Notes: a model not told the origin generated them from the sequence alone. A DNA stretch of 64,000 bases from Magnolia sinica (GCF_029962835.1 NC_080575.1:64397493-64461492), one strand, 5' to 3'; shown: positions 22,506-33,633, numbered from the stretch's first letter. Translations and numbers: made by a program.

Positions 22506-22510
22506 GCTTT
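22506..22510. repeat. Target-site duplication GCTTT, right copy
   Basis: It directly follows the LTR end GTGTGACA and matches 11084-11088 exactly. Confidence 0.75.
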
Positions 22511-22577
22511 ACAGCATGTTTATTTTTATCATCTGTGCTGACATTTCCCGTTTTTGTTTCAATGGCCAATTCGTCAG

Positions 22578-22770
22578 GTGACTCAAACTGAACTCCATTG
22601 CCATTTTCATTCTCTTGGGGCTAGTGTCTTTGAAGAAGTGCGTGTACAGAGAGATAGAGGTTTTGGATTTGTGGATGGAGAGATAAAGGTTTTGGATTTG
22701 TAAGGTACTAGTACCACTCACATGATCAAGCAGCCCTAGCCATGGAATCTATGCTGGCACTTGGCCACTT
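22578..22770 (+). pseudogene. UBP1-like, exon fragment 5 (RRM3) with 29-bp duplication frameshift
   Basis: After acceptor 'ttcgtcag' the frame reads [32 protein letters not shown], matching RRM3 (family [34 protein letters not shown]). GFGFV is part of RNP1. A 29-bp unit 'gagagataRaggttttggat...' is then tandemly doubled (22649-22706), which shifts the frame into a TAA. In the restored frame the next codons are R-Y-stop, then HDQAALAM, as expected for the family, with one more nonsense change. It continues exon 4 across the 11.4 kb LTR insertion. The 3' end is approximate. Confidence 0.8.
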
Positions 22771-22931
22771 AATTGCATGCCCATGGATAGTTACAGCATT
22801 ACTCAATCAGCAATTGTTTCCCAGAATCTGCCACAAGTTGGACATATAACTGTTTCCCACGAATGATTTATAAATTGAATAAATTGAATGATTGTGCACA
22901 GGTTTATAAATTGATTAAAATGAATGATCTA

Positions 22932-23401
22932 GCCTCAGTTGAGGTTAAAAATTGAATTTAGCCTTAGTTGATGCTAATAGAGGCTAAATCCATCTTTAGC
23001 CTCGGTTAGCCAAACCAAGACTACAACTCCCGTGGCTAAAGGCTTTAGTCTCGGTTGTTAAGAATCGAGGTTAAAAATAGGTATAACTTTAATTGGAGGC
23101 AACTGAGGCTAAAATTTAGATTTAATTTCGGTTGGAAATAATGGAGGCTAAAATTTTGATTTAGCCTCATTTTGAGATAATTGAAGCTAAAAGTGTTCTT
23201 TTAGTTTCACTTAAAGAATCGAGGCTATAAAAGGTGTTTTAGCCTCGGTTGCCAAAACTGAGGCTAAAGCCTTTAACCACTAAGGTTCTAGCCTTAGTTT
23301 GGATAATCGAGGCTAAATTGAGGCTAAAGGCTTTAGCCTCAGTTTTTAACCTTTTTAGCCACAATTTTGAACCAAGGCTAAAGGCCTATTTTCTTGTAGT
23401 G
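22932..23401. mobile_element. CACTA-like element end with GAGGCTAAA subterminal repeats
   Basis: The word 'gaggctaaa' (and inverse 'tttagcctc') recurs about twenty times. The block closes 'aggcctattttcttgtagtg', the inverse of a CACTACAAGAAAA terminus. The words 'gatcta' at 22926 and 23401 flank the block. No CACTA left end is visible at 22932, so it may be truncated or of an atypical family. It separates UBP1 exon 5 from the membrane-segment exon at 23448. Confidence 0.6.
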
Positions 23402-23447
23402 ATCTAATGCTACAATTAACATCTGATACTATCATATTTCTTTGCAG

Positions 23448-23531
23448 GATAATATTGTCGTATTTATGAACCCTTATGCTACAATTTTTGTTCTCATCAT
23501 CATTGGACTCTTATGCATGAGAATCAACGAG
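23448..23531 (+). pseudogene. Unidentified exon fragment encoding a hydrophobic segment
   Basis: The acceptor 'tatttctttgcag' and donor 'gtatcc' bound 28 open codons reading DNIVVFMNPYATIFVLIIIG, LLCMRINE. The central part is a likely membrane span. The splice sites are strong and the length is a multiple of three, as for the captured exons upstream on the same strand. I do not recognise the family. It may be one more captured gene piece. Confidence 0.45.
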
Positions 23532-23817
23532 GTATCCCTTTAACACATGCCTCTTTTTACAAAGCTTTAATTTTGGTTGTTGTTTCTAATAACTTGAATT
23601 GGAATACTCTTCTTTATTATTTCCTTGTCCACTTAAATGAAGTTCCTATTTAAGCTTAACAATTCTTCTTAATTCTGAATTATAACCATGTTTTGTTGGT
23701 TGAATATTTTTTTATTGGATGAAAGAAACACAAAAAGAAAATTTTTGCTGATTTATTTTTAATGCATGAAAATTTTTGACAGCTTTATGTCATATTTTTC
23801 TAAAATATTGAAATCCA

Positions 23818-24150
23818 AGACGGTCTATAACTGTCCGTTTAAGTCCATCTTTAATGACGGTCCATGATTGTCCATTTTTAAAGATGTTAAATGAATGCTA
23901 GCGACGGCCACAGACCGTCAGTGTTTTAGATGGTTTGTAGATGGTCCATAACAGATGTTATATTGTCCATCTTTAAGGACGGTCCATGACTGTCCTTCTT
24001 TATAGACGGTCCATAACCGTCCTTTTAACGTCCTTCTCTAATGACTGTCCATGAGCGTCCTTTAACTAATATGACGCGGTAAAATAGGATGGCCCATGTG
24101 ATGGTTCAAAACCGTCATTTATTGAGATTTGAGACAGTTTTGACGTAGTG
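23818..24150. mobile_element. CACTA-like element end with GACGGTCCAT subterminal repeats
   Basis: 'gacggtccatRaccgtcc' variants recur about ten times between 23818 and 24120. The block ends 'ttttgacgtagtg', the inverse of CACTACGTCAAAAC, a typical CACTA terminus. No left end was found. Giant LTR sequence (copy B) begins directly after it, already missing its first roughly 200 bp. Confidence 0.6.
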
Positions 24151-24372
24151 CGATACCCCAGCTAGGAGATTAGCCCGCATTTATGTCAAAGAAACGCCAC
24201 ACAATTGCAATCCCGAGAGAATCTTTACAACCCATCCCATCAATCAATCAAGTCATGTACACATCCCATCCCTAGCTCATGCTTTCTTTCTCCCCAAGAC
24301 AAGCAACCCACCTAAGTCAACTCTCAAGTCAAGTACATCCATCACTCACTCCATCCATCACTCTTACAACCT

Positions 24373-24415
<43 letters not shown>

Positions 24416-25730
24416 CACCCATTCCAAGCTACCAAGTGTGGACATCCAAGCTCTTCCCAAAAGAAAGCCAAGTGTGGCCCACTTCCTGCCCCTAACTCCC
24501 TTATCCTAGCCCTTCAATCCTCATCATCTTCCATCAAAGAGAGAGTCAAGGAGTTTGGCATTCCATAAGACCAAGAATATCTAACAGTGGGTGATTTGTA
24601 GGTTAGATTGTGTATTTGATGATGGGCCAAGTGGGGCCTACCAATTGATGGCATGGATCTCACTTTGGACCCTACGTGTGGCCGATGGCCCACCATGATC
24701 TATATGTTCATCCCATGATGGGGCCATTCTTTATGGACCCCATCATGATGTTTTTTTTTCTATTGCTTGAAGGTCATCTTGACCTTGCATTTTGGTGGAA
24801 AAGGGATCTCCACCATTGATCTTGATGATTTGAGGGCCCACATGTGGTGGGACCCATTTGATGTATGTAATGAGGGGCCCATAGTGGCGGGGTCCCTTCA
24901 CCACTCGATCCTCTCTCTCTCTCCCTCTCTCTCTCTCTCTTCTTTTTTTGTTGATGGCCCACCATCATGATGCATGAGTTCTATTTACGCTGTCCAAATC
25001 GGGGCCACCTTGCTGTCGTCTTTAGGCAGGCTTGGATGGTGGGGATAACACGTATAACGGCCGAATTTTTTAGCTGTGTAGACCCCCATCTGTGGGCCCC
25101 ACCTAAATGGATGTATTGCACCCACACCGTCCATCTGCAACAGTGCAGATCTGGTGTTGAGGGTTGCACCAGTAGCAGCAGCATCATCCAGACGGCTGAC
25201 CGTCTGGATGGCAAGGTAGACACAAATATCAACTTGATTAATCAAGTGGGCCACGTGTACGTGGACCCCACTTGAAGCATGTGTCCATCCATGCTGTCCA
25301 CCGTCTAAGTAGGGATGGTGGAGCCCACATTATGTATGTATTTTATATTCACAATGTGGACGGTGGAAGCTATATGTAATAGGTGTTGTATTCACACCGT
25401 CCATCCGTTTTCCTTGACGTGGGACCCCACCTAGATGTATGTTATATCTCCACCGTCTATCCAATTTCTCAGCTCATTGCTCATTTTAGGCATTGAATTG
25501 AAAAATGAAGCCAAATCGAGTCTCTGGCGGGCTACATCATAGAAAATGGTAGTTTTGGGGATATAAATTATTATGGCCTGCTGTGATGTTTTTGTACACC
25601 TAAACATATCAAATATTGGGCTTGTTAGGCCTGTCATGAACCCAGGAACCCAACCGGCAGAGTGGATCCTCTTGATGTGGGCTCCACCTATACAAAAAAC
25701 CATCGTTAAAAAAAACATATATATAGCAGA

Positions 25731-25778
25731 GGGGCTGGACGCCCCTTATTGCTGATGTCCAGCGTCGAGAGGACGCTG
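25731..25778. repeat. Two adjacent hairpins in LTR copy B
   Basis: GGGGC-TGGAC-GCCCC (25731-25745) and CAGCGTC-GAGA-GGACGCTG (25760-25778). This is the same arrangement as at 17829-17878, with stems kept and loops changed. Confidence 0.7.
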
Positions 25779-26859
25779 CAGCATCTTGCTGCTAAATGTG
25801 GCTAGGACGGTGGGCCCCACCACAGGCCCAACCATGATGTATGTGGAGCATCAACACCGTGCATTTGATGGGTCCCCTTTAATCAACGGGTCAACCCAAA
25901 AATCAGTTGTACACAGAATTCAGGTGGTCCACACTACAAAAAGTAGCAGGAAATTGAACGTCTACCATTGAAACCCTTTTTGGGTCACAGAAGTTTTGGT
26001 TCAAAATGAAAGTTGTTTTTCCTCTTAGTTTAGGTCTTTGTGACCTTATGAACAGATGGGATGGAAAATAAATGTTATGGTGGGCCCCACATGGGACCCA
26101 CCAAGCTGGCAGATTGGCTGGTGTCCTTACCCAGCTATATAGGTGCTATATTGACATTAGCAAGTTCTACAGGTCTGATCATGAGATATGTTTTATATCC
26201 AAGCCGTCTGTGGCTGGAAGTGAGACCCACCCACACATGTTGAACGTGTGGGGTGGGACCCACCTTGTGCATGTGTTGTATCCATATCATCCGGCCATTT
26301 GTAGAGATCGTTTTACGGCATTAAGAAGAGAATGAGATAAATCTAAACTTCTAGTGGGACCCACCACGTGTACGTAGAAATCCCACCCTAATATGAGTTT
26401 TATCAACTGTCCATTTGTGGATGGTGGAACCCATCCAGCTATATAGCTGCTGTATGATGTCAGCGATCATGAGTTATGATTTTATCCACCATCCATCTGG
26501 GTATGGGACCCACCTGTGATATATGTCTTTCATCCACACCATCCAGCATCTGGACGGTGAGCTCCCACCTGATACACACGTGGCATCCTCACTGTCCAGT
26601 GCAAGGACGGTGGGATCTACCGTGATGTATATGTATTATGTCCACACCATCCATCTAAGGACGTGGGACACCCTGGTGTATGGGTTTCATCCTCACTGTC
26701 CATAGGATGTGGGATCCCCTATGTTATAGTGTTTCATCCACGTCGTCCAGTCCATTGTTGGATGTGAACTCTGTCATAATGTAAGTGTTGTATCCCCACC
26801 ATCCACGTAGGACTGTGAGATCCACACGATGTGTATTGTGTGTCCAGGCCATCCAGATA

Positions 26860-27300
26860 AGGCCCATTGTGCAGGGCCACTTTGATGTATGTGCATTGCA
26901 ACCCATCTAGTTTGGTTAAACCATGGGCTGCCTCATGAGGCCCATTTGGAATGTGAAAGGCCCACCTCGATGTGATGCATATGTGGTCCATTTGGTAAGG
27001 CCCGACGTGATGTATGAGGCCCATTTGATAAGGCTTGATGTGTTGTATATGAGGCCCTTGTGTGAGGCCCAGTGCGATGCATATAAGGCCTTATAATGAG
27101 GCCCGATGTAAGGTATATATAGCCCATGTGATAAGGCCTATTATGATGTATATGGGACCCATGAGTGAGGCCCAATGTGATGTATATGTGGCCCATGAGT
27201 GATGCCCACCGTGATGTGTATTAGGCCCTTTGTGTGAGGCCCATTATTCAGTATATGAGGCCCTTGTGTGAGGCCATAGGTCTACTATATGTTAGGCTCT
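26860..27300. repeat. Degenerate tandem 'tgatgtatatgaggcccat' units, copy B
   Basis: About a dozen imperfect units of roughly 35 bp. The open frames seen across them on the minus strand are by-products of the periodicity, not genes. Confidence 0.7.
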
Positions 27301-28203
27301 ATGTGGGCCACTCCTTGGGAGCAATGTTGGTTAAATGTCTATATTGATGGGCAATGATGCTTAGATGTCCATATTGTGACTTTTCCTTAGGCCTTGTTAG
27401 ACCCATTCTCATCCTTCTCTAAGTAGGTTGACCCAAATCGTTGGGCCCCATTGATATTGCATGATCCATCTATTCTTATTGGGCTATCCAATACCGTTGG
27501 GCCCCCATTGATAATGATGTTTTCCACCATACCTTGTAGGATTATCCAAACCTTAGAGCCCACCTTATATTCATACTAGGCCTTCCATAGGAGATGTGGC
27601 CCACCTAGATACATGTGACTACCCAAAGTTTAGTGTCTATACCCAAGGCCCACTTAGGTGTTAAGCAGGCTACCCAATCTGTTTGGAAGGATACATAGTC
27701 CTAGATGTAGGAACTCCACCAAACCCACTTTGTGTACTTATCTGGCTTCCCATAGAAAAGCCCCGTTTATTACATGATATAGAGATTTAGGAAGCCCAAT
27801 TGTTCACCCTGTTAGCTCATCTTATGAACTCACCTTGTCATATACCCACTTAATTCACCACAAGAGGTGTATCCCATCCTTGTACCCCATTTGCTAGGAC
27901 CTCGTGACATGTACATATCATCCGCACCGTCTATCTCTTTATTGAGGCAAGTGCGAGGTCCATTATTGAAATTAGTATACCATCTAGGTCATCCGTTGCT
28001 TAGTACATCATCACCCCTTGCCGTAGATAGAAGAATATTTAGTATCAGATTTGGTATATCCACCATATAGAGCTTATCTTGATGTATGGGCATGATCTGT
28101 CGTCCTTCTAATAGACCCCGTCTTGGAATATATGATATATCAGTACCTAGGAAAACTAATGTAGTATAATGTGGGACATGCTGGTGAAGGTCGATTGTGG
28201 ATT

Positions 28204-28208
28204 ATTGT
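28204..28208. repeat. Target-site duplication ATTGT, left copy
   Basis: ATTGT sits directly before TTTGACACCC and again directly after GGGGCGTGACA (33629-33633). Confidence 0.8.
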
Positions 28209-29312
28209 TTTGACACCCGTATCCTAGCCCGTGCCGTTCCGTAGGCTTCCACAGTCCTCCCGGTCGAATTCAGCGACCCGCGATCTGTTATTGGCGTTTG
28301 CATGCGATCCTGAGTCGTGTCCCGTATATCAGAGTCGGCTTAACTCGAAACTTGTACCCTTGCGACCACGCCGTCGCCACGGTTCTGACGCCACGTATTA
28401 CGCACTGAGGCAATATCCGGGCTAAGAGATGTGGGCCCGCGTTCAGTTCAAGAAAAATACCGCACGTTGCGAATACCGAGGGAATCTTTACGACACATCA
28501 CATCAATCACATCAATCAAGTACACATCACTCCCATCACTCACACCCATCCCCAAGTACAACCACCCTCCCCAAAAGTCAATTTTCTCTTACAACAAAGT
28601 ATATCCATCCATCACTCACCATCTCTCTCTCCCATCACTTCTCTCCCATCACCCCTCTCTCTCTCTCTCATTATCTCTCTCATTCTCCAAGCAACCCCAT
28701 GAGAACTCCCAACGTCTAAGCTTTCCTCTATTTTTCCACCCACCTTGAAGCTTCATACCCCATCATCCAACCTCTAAAATCCAATCTTAACCATTGATTC
28801 TTTCTCCTTGGAGCTAGATCACCCTAGTGTGGAAGAAGGAGTGGTTTTGAAGGTGGGTGTTCATTATCTCGGTTTTGATTTGGGGCCACTTGTAATGGGA
28901 CCCACTTGATGTATGCATTGTATTAGGGAGGGCCCAATAGTGGCGGGGTCCCTCCCCTTCTCATTTTTTTCTCTCTCTTTCTCTTATGGATGACGATGTG
29001 TGTGTGTGACCCACCATGAAGTATGTATTTTACCCATGCCGTCCACCTTCATGGGACCCACCTGATGGATGCGTTGGATGGAAGGAAAAACACAGATAAT
29101 AGCTTGATCCAAGCCATGGTGGTCCACCCTCATGGCACCATATGATGAATGTGCCTTATCCACACCATCCAACCATCAGGTGTCGGTCCCACCCACATGT
29201 GTGACACGTGGGGTAGGTGGGACCCACCTTGATGCATGTACCTTATACATCCTGTTGGCTATTTTATCCAAGCCGTCCAGTCATCTGGATGCTGGATGCA
29301 GCCTCCCTTTTA

Positions 29313-29321
29313 AAATAATAA

Positions 29322-29401
<80 letters not shown>
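29313..29401. repeat. (AAT)n microsatellite
   Basis: About 29 AAT units after a 'taaaataataaa' start, inside the solo LTR. Confidence 0.9.
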
Positions 29402-29402
<1 letters not shown>

Positions 29403-30203
29403 GTATGTATATTATAGATATATATTATATAATATTATCATGTATGTTAGGTGAGAGGGTGGGGTGGGCCACCACGTGGACCCACCATGATTTATGTATT
29501 TCATCCACCGTTCATTCCAGGACTGTGGGACCTACCCTGATGTATCTGTTCTGTCCATGTCGTTCATCGTATGGACGTGGGACCTGCCATTATGTAAGTG
29601 TTTCATTCATGCCATCCAGTCCACGTGCGTGGACCCCACACCATTGTGGGATGCATCCACACTGCCCATCCAATTTTCCAAATCATTTTAGGGCCGGGAC
29701 CAAACGGCCAGTGTGCAGGTCTTCTAGCCGCTGGCCAGTTGGACGTTGTTGTCCTAGGCCAGGGCCCACATATTAGAGTTTTGAATGGGGTGGTCCACTT
29801 ATGTGGACCCCACCATGATGCATGTGTTTCTTCAACGCCGCCCATCTGATGTGTATATGCCATCTGCACTGTCCCACAGGCCAGCAGTACAGGGCTTGCC
29901 TGTCTGTCCAGCGGCAGCAGGCCCACCACTAATGTATGTTTCATCCACGACCATTCATTTGTGCATGCTACTGGATTTCCATCCAGCAGCTGTAGGGCCA
30001 CCTGATGTGTGCTTTGATCCTCCACCGTTCAGTGGAAGGTCTGCGTAATCCACCATGATTTATGTATTTTATATGGGTCGTCCAGATCGTATGAGACCCA
30101 CCCTGATGATGTGTTGTAAATCCGCTTCGTCCATGGCAGGTGGGACCCACCTTAATGTATTTAATTCATACACACCATCCAGATTGTGCTGGATGGTGCT
30201 ATT

Positions 30204-30376
30204 CAATGTTTGGACAGTGTAGAATTACCTGTCCAATGTTTGGATGGTGTAGATTTACATGGATAATGTTTGGACAGTGCAGATTTACATGGATAATGTT
30301 TGGACAGTGCAGATTTACATAGACAATGTTTGGACAGTGTTGATTTACATAAGCAATGTTTGGGAAGTGTTGATCA
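30204..30376. repeat. Exact-period 30-bp tandem repeat, about six copies
   Basis: 'aatgtttggacagtg' recurs at a strict 30-bp spacing, with unit starts near 30211, 30241, 30271, 30301, 30331 and 30361. The other half is 'YagatttacatRgat'. Unlike the surrounding units the period is exact, so the array is recent. Confidence 0.85.
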
Positions 30377-30469
30377 TCATTAGAGCGCTAGGTGTCCCAT
30401 ATAATAATAGTGTACTATGATACACATGTTACACTTACAACTATTGAAATGATTTTTGGTGTGGTCCAA

Positions 30470-30870
30470 GCCCACTTGAGGCCCATCCATGAGACCCATC
30501 ATGATGTATATTTGAGGCCCATATGCAGGGACCACCTGTGATGTATATAGGCCCATGTGTAGGGCCCACCTATTGTGTATTTGAAACCCATGAATTGGAT
30601 GTATTTAAGGCCCATGGGCAAGGCCTGTTGTGATGTGTTTATGGCCCATATGATGAGGTCCATTGAGATGTATTTCCTGCCCATGTGATATGGCCCATAG
30701 TGATGTGTATTAGGTCCATGTATTGTGGCTCATTTGATGTATACGAGGCCCATTAGTGCAGCCCATTGATACGGCCCACTTGATGTATATGAAGCCCGTT
30801 GGTGCGGCTCATTGATATGGCCCATGGTGAATGTATAAGGCCCTTGTATGAGGTCATGGGCTCACGATAC
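30470..30870. repeat. Degenerate 'tgatgtatatgaggcccat' units, copy C part 1
   Basis: About ten imperfect 35-40 bp units, as in LTR copies A and B. Confidence 0.65.
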
Positions 30871-30983
30871 ATTTGGCTCTATGTGGACCACTCCTTGGGA
30901 GCAATGTTGGTTAAATGTCCACATTGATAGGCAATGATGGTTTAATGTCCACATTGTGACCTTCCCTTAAGCCTTGTTTGGCC

Positions 30984-31639
30984 TATTATCGAGACTAATT
31001 TCGATTATCGTGGCTGATTCTGATTGTCAAGGCAGATTCTGATTGTCGAGGCCGATTGTTGAGGTTGATTCTGATTCCGATTGTCGAGGCTGATTCTGAT
31101 TATCGAGGCTGATTCTGATTGTCAATGCTGATTATCGAGATTGATTCTGATTATCGAGGCTGAATCTGCTTGTCAAGGCAAATTTCAATTGTCGAGGCCG
31201 ATTCCGATTCCCATTATCAAGGACGATTGTCGAGGCCAATTTCGATTCCGATTGTCAAGGCTGATCATCGAGGCCGATTTTGATTGTTGAGGCCGATTCC
31301 GATTATCAAGGCCGATTCTGATTGCTGAGGCTAATTATCGAGACTGATTCAGCTTATCGAGGTCGAATCCAATTGTTGAGGCTGATTCCGATTGTCGAGG
31401 CCAATTGTTGAGGCCGATTCTGATTCCGATTGTCAAGGCCGATCATCGAGGCCAATTTCTATTGTCGATACTGATTTTGATTGTCGAGGCTGATTCCGAT
31501 TTCGATTGTCGAGGCCGCTTGTTGAGGCCAATTCTGATTTCGATTGTTGAGGCTGATTGTATAGGCTGATTGTCGAGGTCAATTATCGAGACTGATTCCG
31601 ATTGTTGAGGCTGGACATCGAGGCTGATTGTCGAGGCCC
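30984..31639. repeat. 'gattctgattgtcgaggc' minisatellite in the solo LTR
   Basis: About 35 units of roughly 18-24 bp combining 'gattYYgattgtcgaggc' and 'gattatcgagRc'. Copy A has only three such units at the same place (20650-20695), so the array expanded in this LTR lineage. An inverse array fills 63572-64000. Confidence 0.85.
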
Positions 31640-31880
31640 AATGTGATGTATATGCGGCCTGTATTTGAGGCCCGTTGGGATGTGTATTCAGCCCGTGCTT
31701 AAGGCCCAATTGATGTATATGAGGCCTATGTGATGATGCCCATTGTGATGCATTTGAGGGCTAGGCAATGGAGCCCATTGTGATGTATGTTAGGCCCATG
31801 TAAAAGGCACATCATGATGTGTATTAAGATTTTGACTAAGGCCCATGGTGTTGTATATTTGGCCCTTGTGTGAGGCCATA
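31635..31880. repeat. Degenerate 'tgatgtatatgaggcccat' units, copy C part 2
   Basis: Units resume directly after the minisatellite, so the minisatellite grew inside the older unit array. Confidence 0.6.
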
Positions 31881-33628
31881 AGTCCACTATATGTTAGGCT
31901 CTATGTGGGTCATTCCTTAGGAGCAATGTTGGTTAAATGTCTACATTGTCGAGGTTGATTGTCGGTGCCGATTATTGATACCGTTTATGAGTATGTGATA
32001 ACATAACATCATGATGATACATGCTCATACGCATCATCTGCATGTTTTTTATGAGATGTGGTTGACCATTGCATATATCATTGGGCGGGTTGCTATGAGA
32101 CTCCCTGATAGGAGGAGGTTATCTCACATGAGCGCACGGTATGCGCAGGATTGATGCATGACTGGATTATATGACTATGCATCTTGCATTGTGTGCTGTG
32201 ATTACTGTACACCCTAGCGACATCAGGGCCGTAGCCTCCACATGCATGTCGTTGATGGATAGATGGGACACCGAAAATATTTGGTTCGAGCATCTAGGCA
32301 CTTTGGATGTCCTTAGGTGAAAGTCCCTAAACCTCTGTGGCCAGGAGATGCCCCAACGTCTAGACCGAGTGCCGAATACTAGTAGGTTGGGTCTCCCACT
32401 ATGTCGTGGTCGGTTAGGAGGGGGTGTGGCCTTATTTGCCCGAGTGAGGGGGCTGTAAGCTAGGCTGAGTTTGACGAGCTCCCAAATGGGTCCACTATCG
32501 ATGAGCCGGGTAGGTATTGGTATACTATTGGCAGGTGGGTTGTGAGATCTTTTCCACTAGTTGGGCTGCGAGGTCGATAGGGGCGGTAGCCAGCTTGGAG
32601 TGTACTTGACCCCGGTAATGATCCCAGAGATGTACAGTACTGATACGTGGACTTATTGAGCATACTCATTCATTCATTCATTTACTATCCACTTGAGCTG
32701 GTGGTGTGCAACAAATTATTGTGTACCTTTGCAATGACAAGGATTTCGGTTAGGGCGCACAACTAACCTAAGGTCAGGGGTTTACCACAATGAGTTTTGC
32801 TATTCAAATTTAGGTATGGAACTGGTTTGGATAGAAGTCTCTTGTGATGGACCTCATACCTTGTGATACTACGTACTATCATCCCGGCTTCACTCCAGCA
32901 TGATCATTCCATTCACACCACATATTTCATTACATCCGCGGCATATGACATTTTGGGTTATTATGTTTCTGTATTTATATAGTTTATATATGACTAACGG
33001 TATTCGTGAACTCATCAGGAACTGTATATTCCATTGCATCCTTGACATCTGATATTTGGCTCTTTATGACTCCTCATTGCATAGCTGATCTGTATTGTGT
33101 AATCTGATATTGATTGACTCATGGACTTGTCAGTATTTCCACTTACTCTAATATAGTATGATTCATGATCTTACTAGTATTTCTGATATTGTATGATTAT
33201 AGCATTGTATTGAATACTTGACACTTACCTTATGCACACACTTACACCACCTTCTAAGCTTTCTATAAGCTTGTGCGCGATAGATGCGTGCAGGAAATGT
33301 TAGGTTGCAGCGGCGTTGAGCTTGGAGCATGCAGCTATCTTCTGGAGCTTTGATTTTATTTTAACATATGTATTTTCCTTTCAGCTTTGTATTTAAAGTT
33401 TATATTAGTGGATATGTGATGATGATGTTGCGTTTATGATTTGGGTAAACTTATGATTATGCTTCTTACGAGATAAATGTACGTTGGAAAATCCCCTTTT
33501 AGGATCCCAGGATCGGAACCTGGCATATGAGCGTTGAGAGTCGAGAATGGGGCATTACGGAGGCTGTTGGCACCGGATTCGGTAATCAGGATTCCTGTAA
33601 ATCTGATTTTCGTGTTTGGGGCGTGACA

Positions 33629-33633
33629 ATTGT
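33629..33633. repeat. Target-site duplication ATTGT, right copy
   Basis: Identical to 28204-28208, directly after the LTR end. Confidence 0.8.

Larger units (their letters stand above)
24151..28208 (+). mobile_element. Giant gypsy-type LTR family 2, copy B, left part (5' truncated)
   Basis: The first 100 bp ('ggagattagcccgca...gagaatctttaca') align with 28400-28500 of copy C, so the first roughly 200 bp are missing. It contains CT-rich leader runs (24379-24411, 24910-24941), 'gggccccacc' repeats, the paired hairpins at 25731-25778 and 'tgatgtatatgaggcccat' units (26860-27300). It stops at 28208, where a solo LTR is inserted. Its remaining tail resumes at 33634. The orientation is inferred from copy C. 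It is non-coding. Confidence 0.65.
28209..33628 (+). mobile_element. Solo giant LTR, family 2, copy C (5.4 kb)
   Basis: It starts TTTGACACCCG (a decayed TGTGACACCC) and ends GGGGCGTGACA, with perfect ATTGT duplications outside. It has a CT-rich leader near 28560-28700, an (AAT)n run, 'gggccccacc' repeats, a 30-bp x 6 tandem array, 'tgatgtatatgaggcccat' units, a 650-bp minisatellite and the conserved family tail (31.96-33.63 kb). With one LTR between the duplications and no internal region, it is a solo LTR left by LTR-LTR recombination. It interrupts the older LTR made of 24151-28208 plus 33634-35256. Confidence 0.8.

Noticed and set aside
26724..27196. Overlapping minus-strand frames with repeated 'MGPHIH'-like words
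   Set aside because: They follow the periodicity of the degenerate tandem units and look like no protein family.
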